Translations under genes and position numbers: made by a program
Shown here: in pieces, positions 55,648 to 55,794 of the stretch
How positions within the stretch are numbered: position 1 is the stretch's first letter
Layout: each line of letters opens with the position of its first letter
The notes under the pieces: model-generated
Seen by the model: the letters and a program-made list of their open reading frames with translations, nothing else
What the model was told of the DNA's origin: nothing
Databases searched by the model: none
Origin: Pseudomonadales bacterium
GTDB taxonomy: Bacteria > Pseudomonadota > Gammaproteobacteria > Pseudomonadales > Azotimanducaceae
Assembly (NCBI GenBank): GCA_019090615.1
Contig: JAHRVQ010000043.1
Location: 1-55,794 of the forward strand
Direction: 5' to 3'
DNA length: 55,794 bases

Positions 55648-55794
55648 GCCCTCAGCGGTTTTTATTAAGAGCCCTCAGCGGTTCTAATAAAGAGCCCTCA
55701 GCGGTTCTAATAAAGAGCCCTCAGCAGTTCTAATAAAGAGCCCTCAGCAGTTCTAATAAAGAGCCCTCAGCAGTTCTAATAAAGAGCCCTCAGC
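55646..55794. repeat. Tandem array, 23-base unit, at least 6.5 copies, cut by the window end
   Basis: Copies start at 55646, 55669, 55692, 55715, 55738 and 55761, with an 11-base partial at 55784. Unit begins gagccctcagc. The first copy has a T-rich variant (ggtttttattaa), two carry cggttc, three cagttc. The array begins on the stop codon of the CoA transferase, has no spacers, so it is not a CRISPR, and continues past the window. Confidence 0.95.

Noticed and set aside
55646-55794. Possible CRISPR array at the window end
   Set aside because: Units follow each other directly without spacers.

Overview
The window looks like chromosome from a free-living, probably marine, gammaproteobacterium of the Cellvibrionales/Spongiibacteraceae/Halieaceae kind. 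This rests on gene vocabulary only: nucleoside phosphorylase PpnP, an RbgA/YlqF GTPase, a soluble FdsGBA formate dehydrogenase, many CaiB/BaiF CoA transferases, and moderate GC content. There is no 16S or ribosomal marker, so the placement is inference. I found no tRNA, rRNA, CRISPR array, phage gene or intact transposase, and no recognisable transcription regulator in about 39 genes.

Layout. 0.2-8.5 kb (minus strand): a 2582-residue secreted SpvB/RHS giant protein with FG-GAP and cadherin-like repeats, followed with a 4-base overlap by a small lipoprotein that may be its immunity partner. 8.8-11 kb: a small exported protein, a thiolase and PpnP. 11.3-22.7 kb (plus strand): a TauD/TfdA dioxygenase, then a compact run of DDN-type reductase, atypical SDR, fdsG, fdsB, fdsA, fdhD and a Tat-exported two-subunit molybdenum hydroxylase (IorAB type). 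22.8-28.3 kb: a D-aminoacylase-like amidohydrolase, RbgA, O-acetylhomoserine sulfhydrylase and an MFS exporter. 28.3-33.7 kb: a second TauD/TfdA enzyme, a CoA transferase, a short AdoMet decarboxylase-like protein and a 2,4-dienoyl-CoA reductase. 34-38.5 kb (minus strand): GalE, a glycosyltransferase and two sulfotransferases, probably for a sulfated surface glycan. 39-55.7 kb: a catabolic island with five more CoA transferases, two amidohydrolases, an esterase, an SMP-30 lactonase, a second DDN-type reductase, an acyl-CoA dehydrogenase, an NAD-binding epimerase and an LLM-family flavin/F420 oxidoreductase.

How it fits together. The CoA transferases, acyl-CoA dehydrogenase, thiolase, dienoyl-CoA reductase, esterase, lactonase and amidohydrolases suggest activation and beta-oxidation-like breakdown of an unusual carboxylic acid, perhaps terpenoid, steroid-like or aromatic; the substrate is not identifiable. 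Two DDN-type proteins and one LLM protein raise the possibility of coenzyme F420 use. Formate oxidation would supply NADH.

The most interesting signals are: the toxin tip plus lipoprotein, with an AT-rich shift at the 3' end; a pair of overlapping CoA transferase genes in which one lacks the catalytic Asp; an SDR with a long insertion in its nucleotide-binding loop; and an unusual abundance of short tandem repeats (units 11-23 bases, unrelated sequences) in at least twelve spacers, one of them inside a perfect 20-base inverted repeat.
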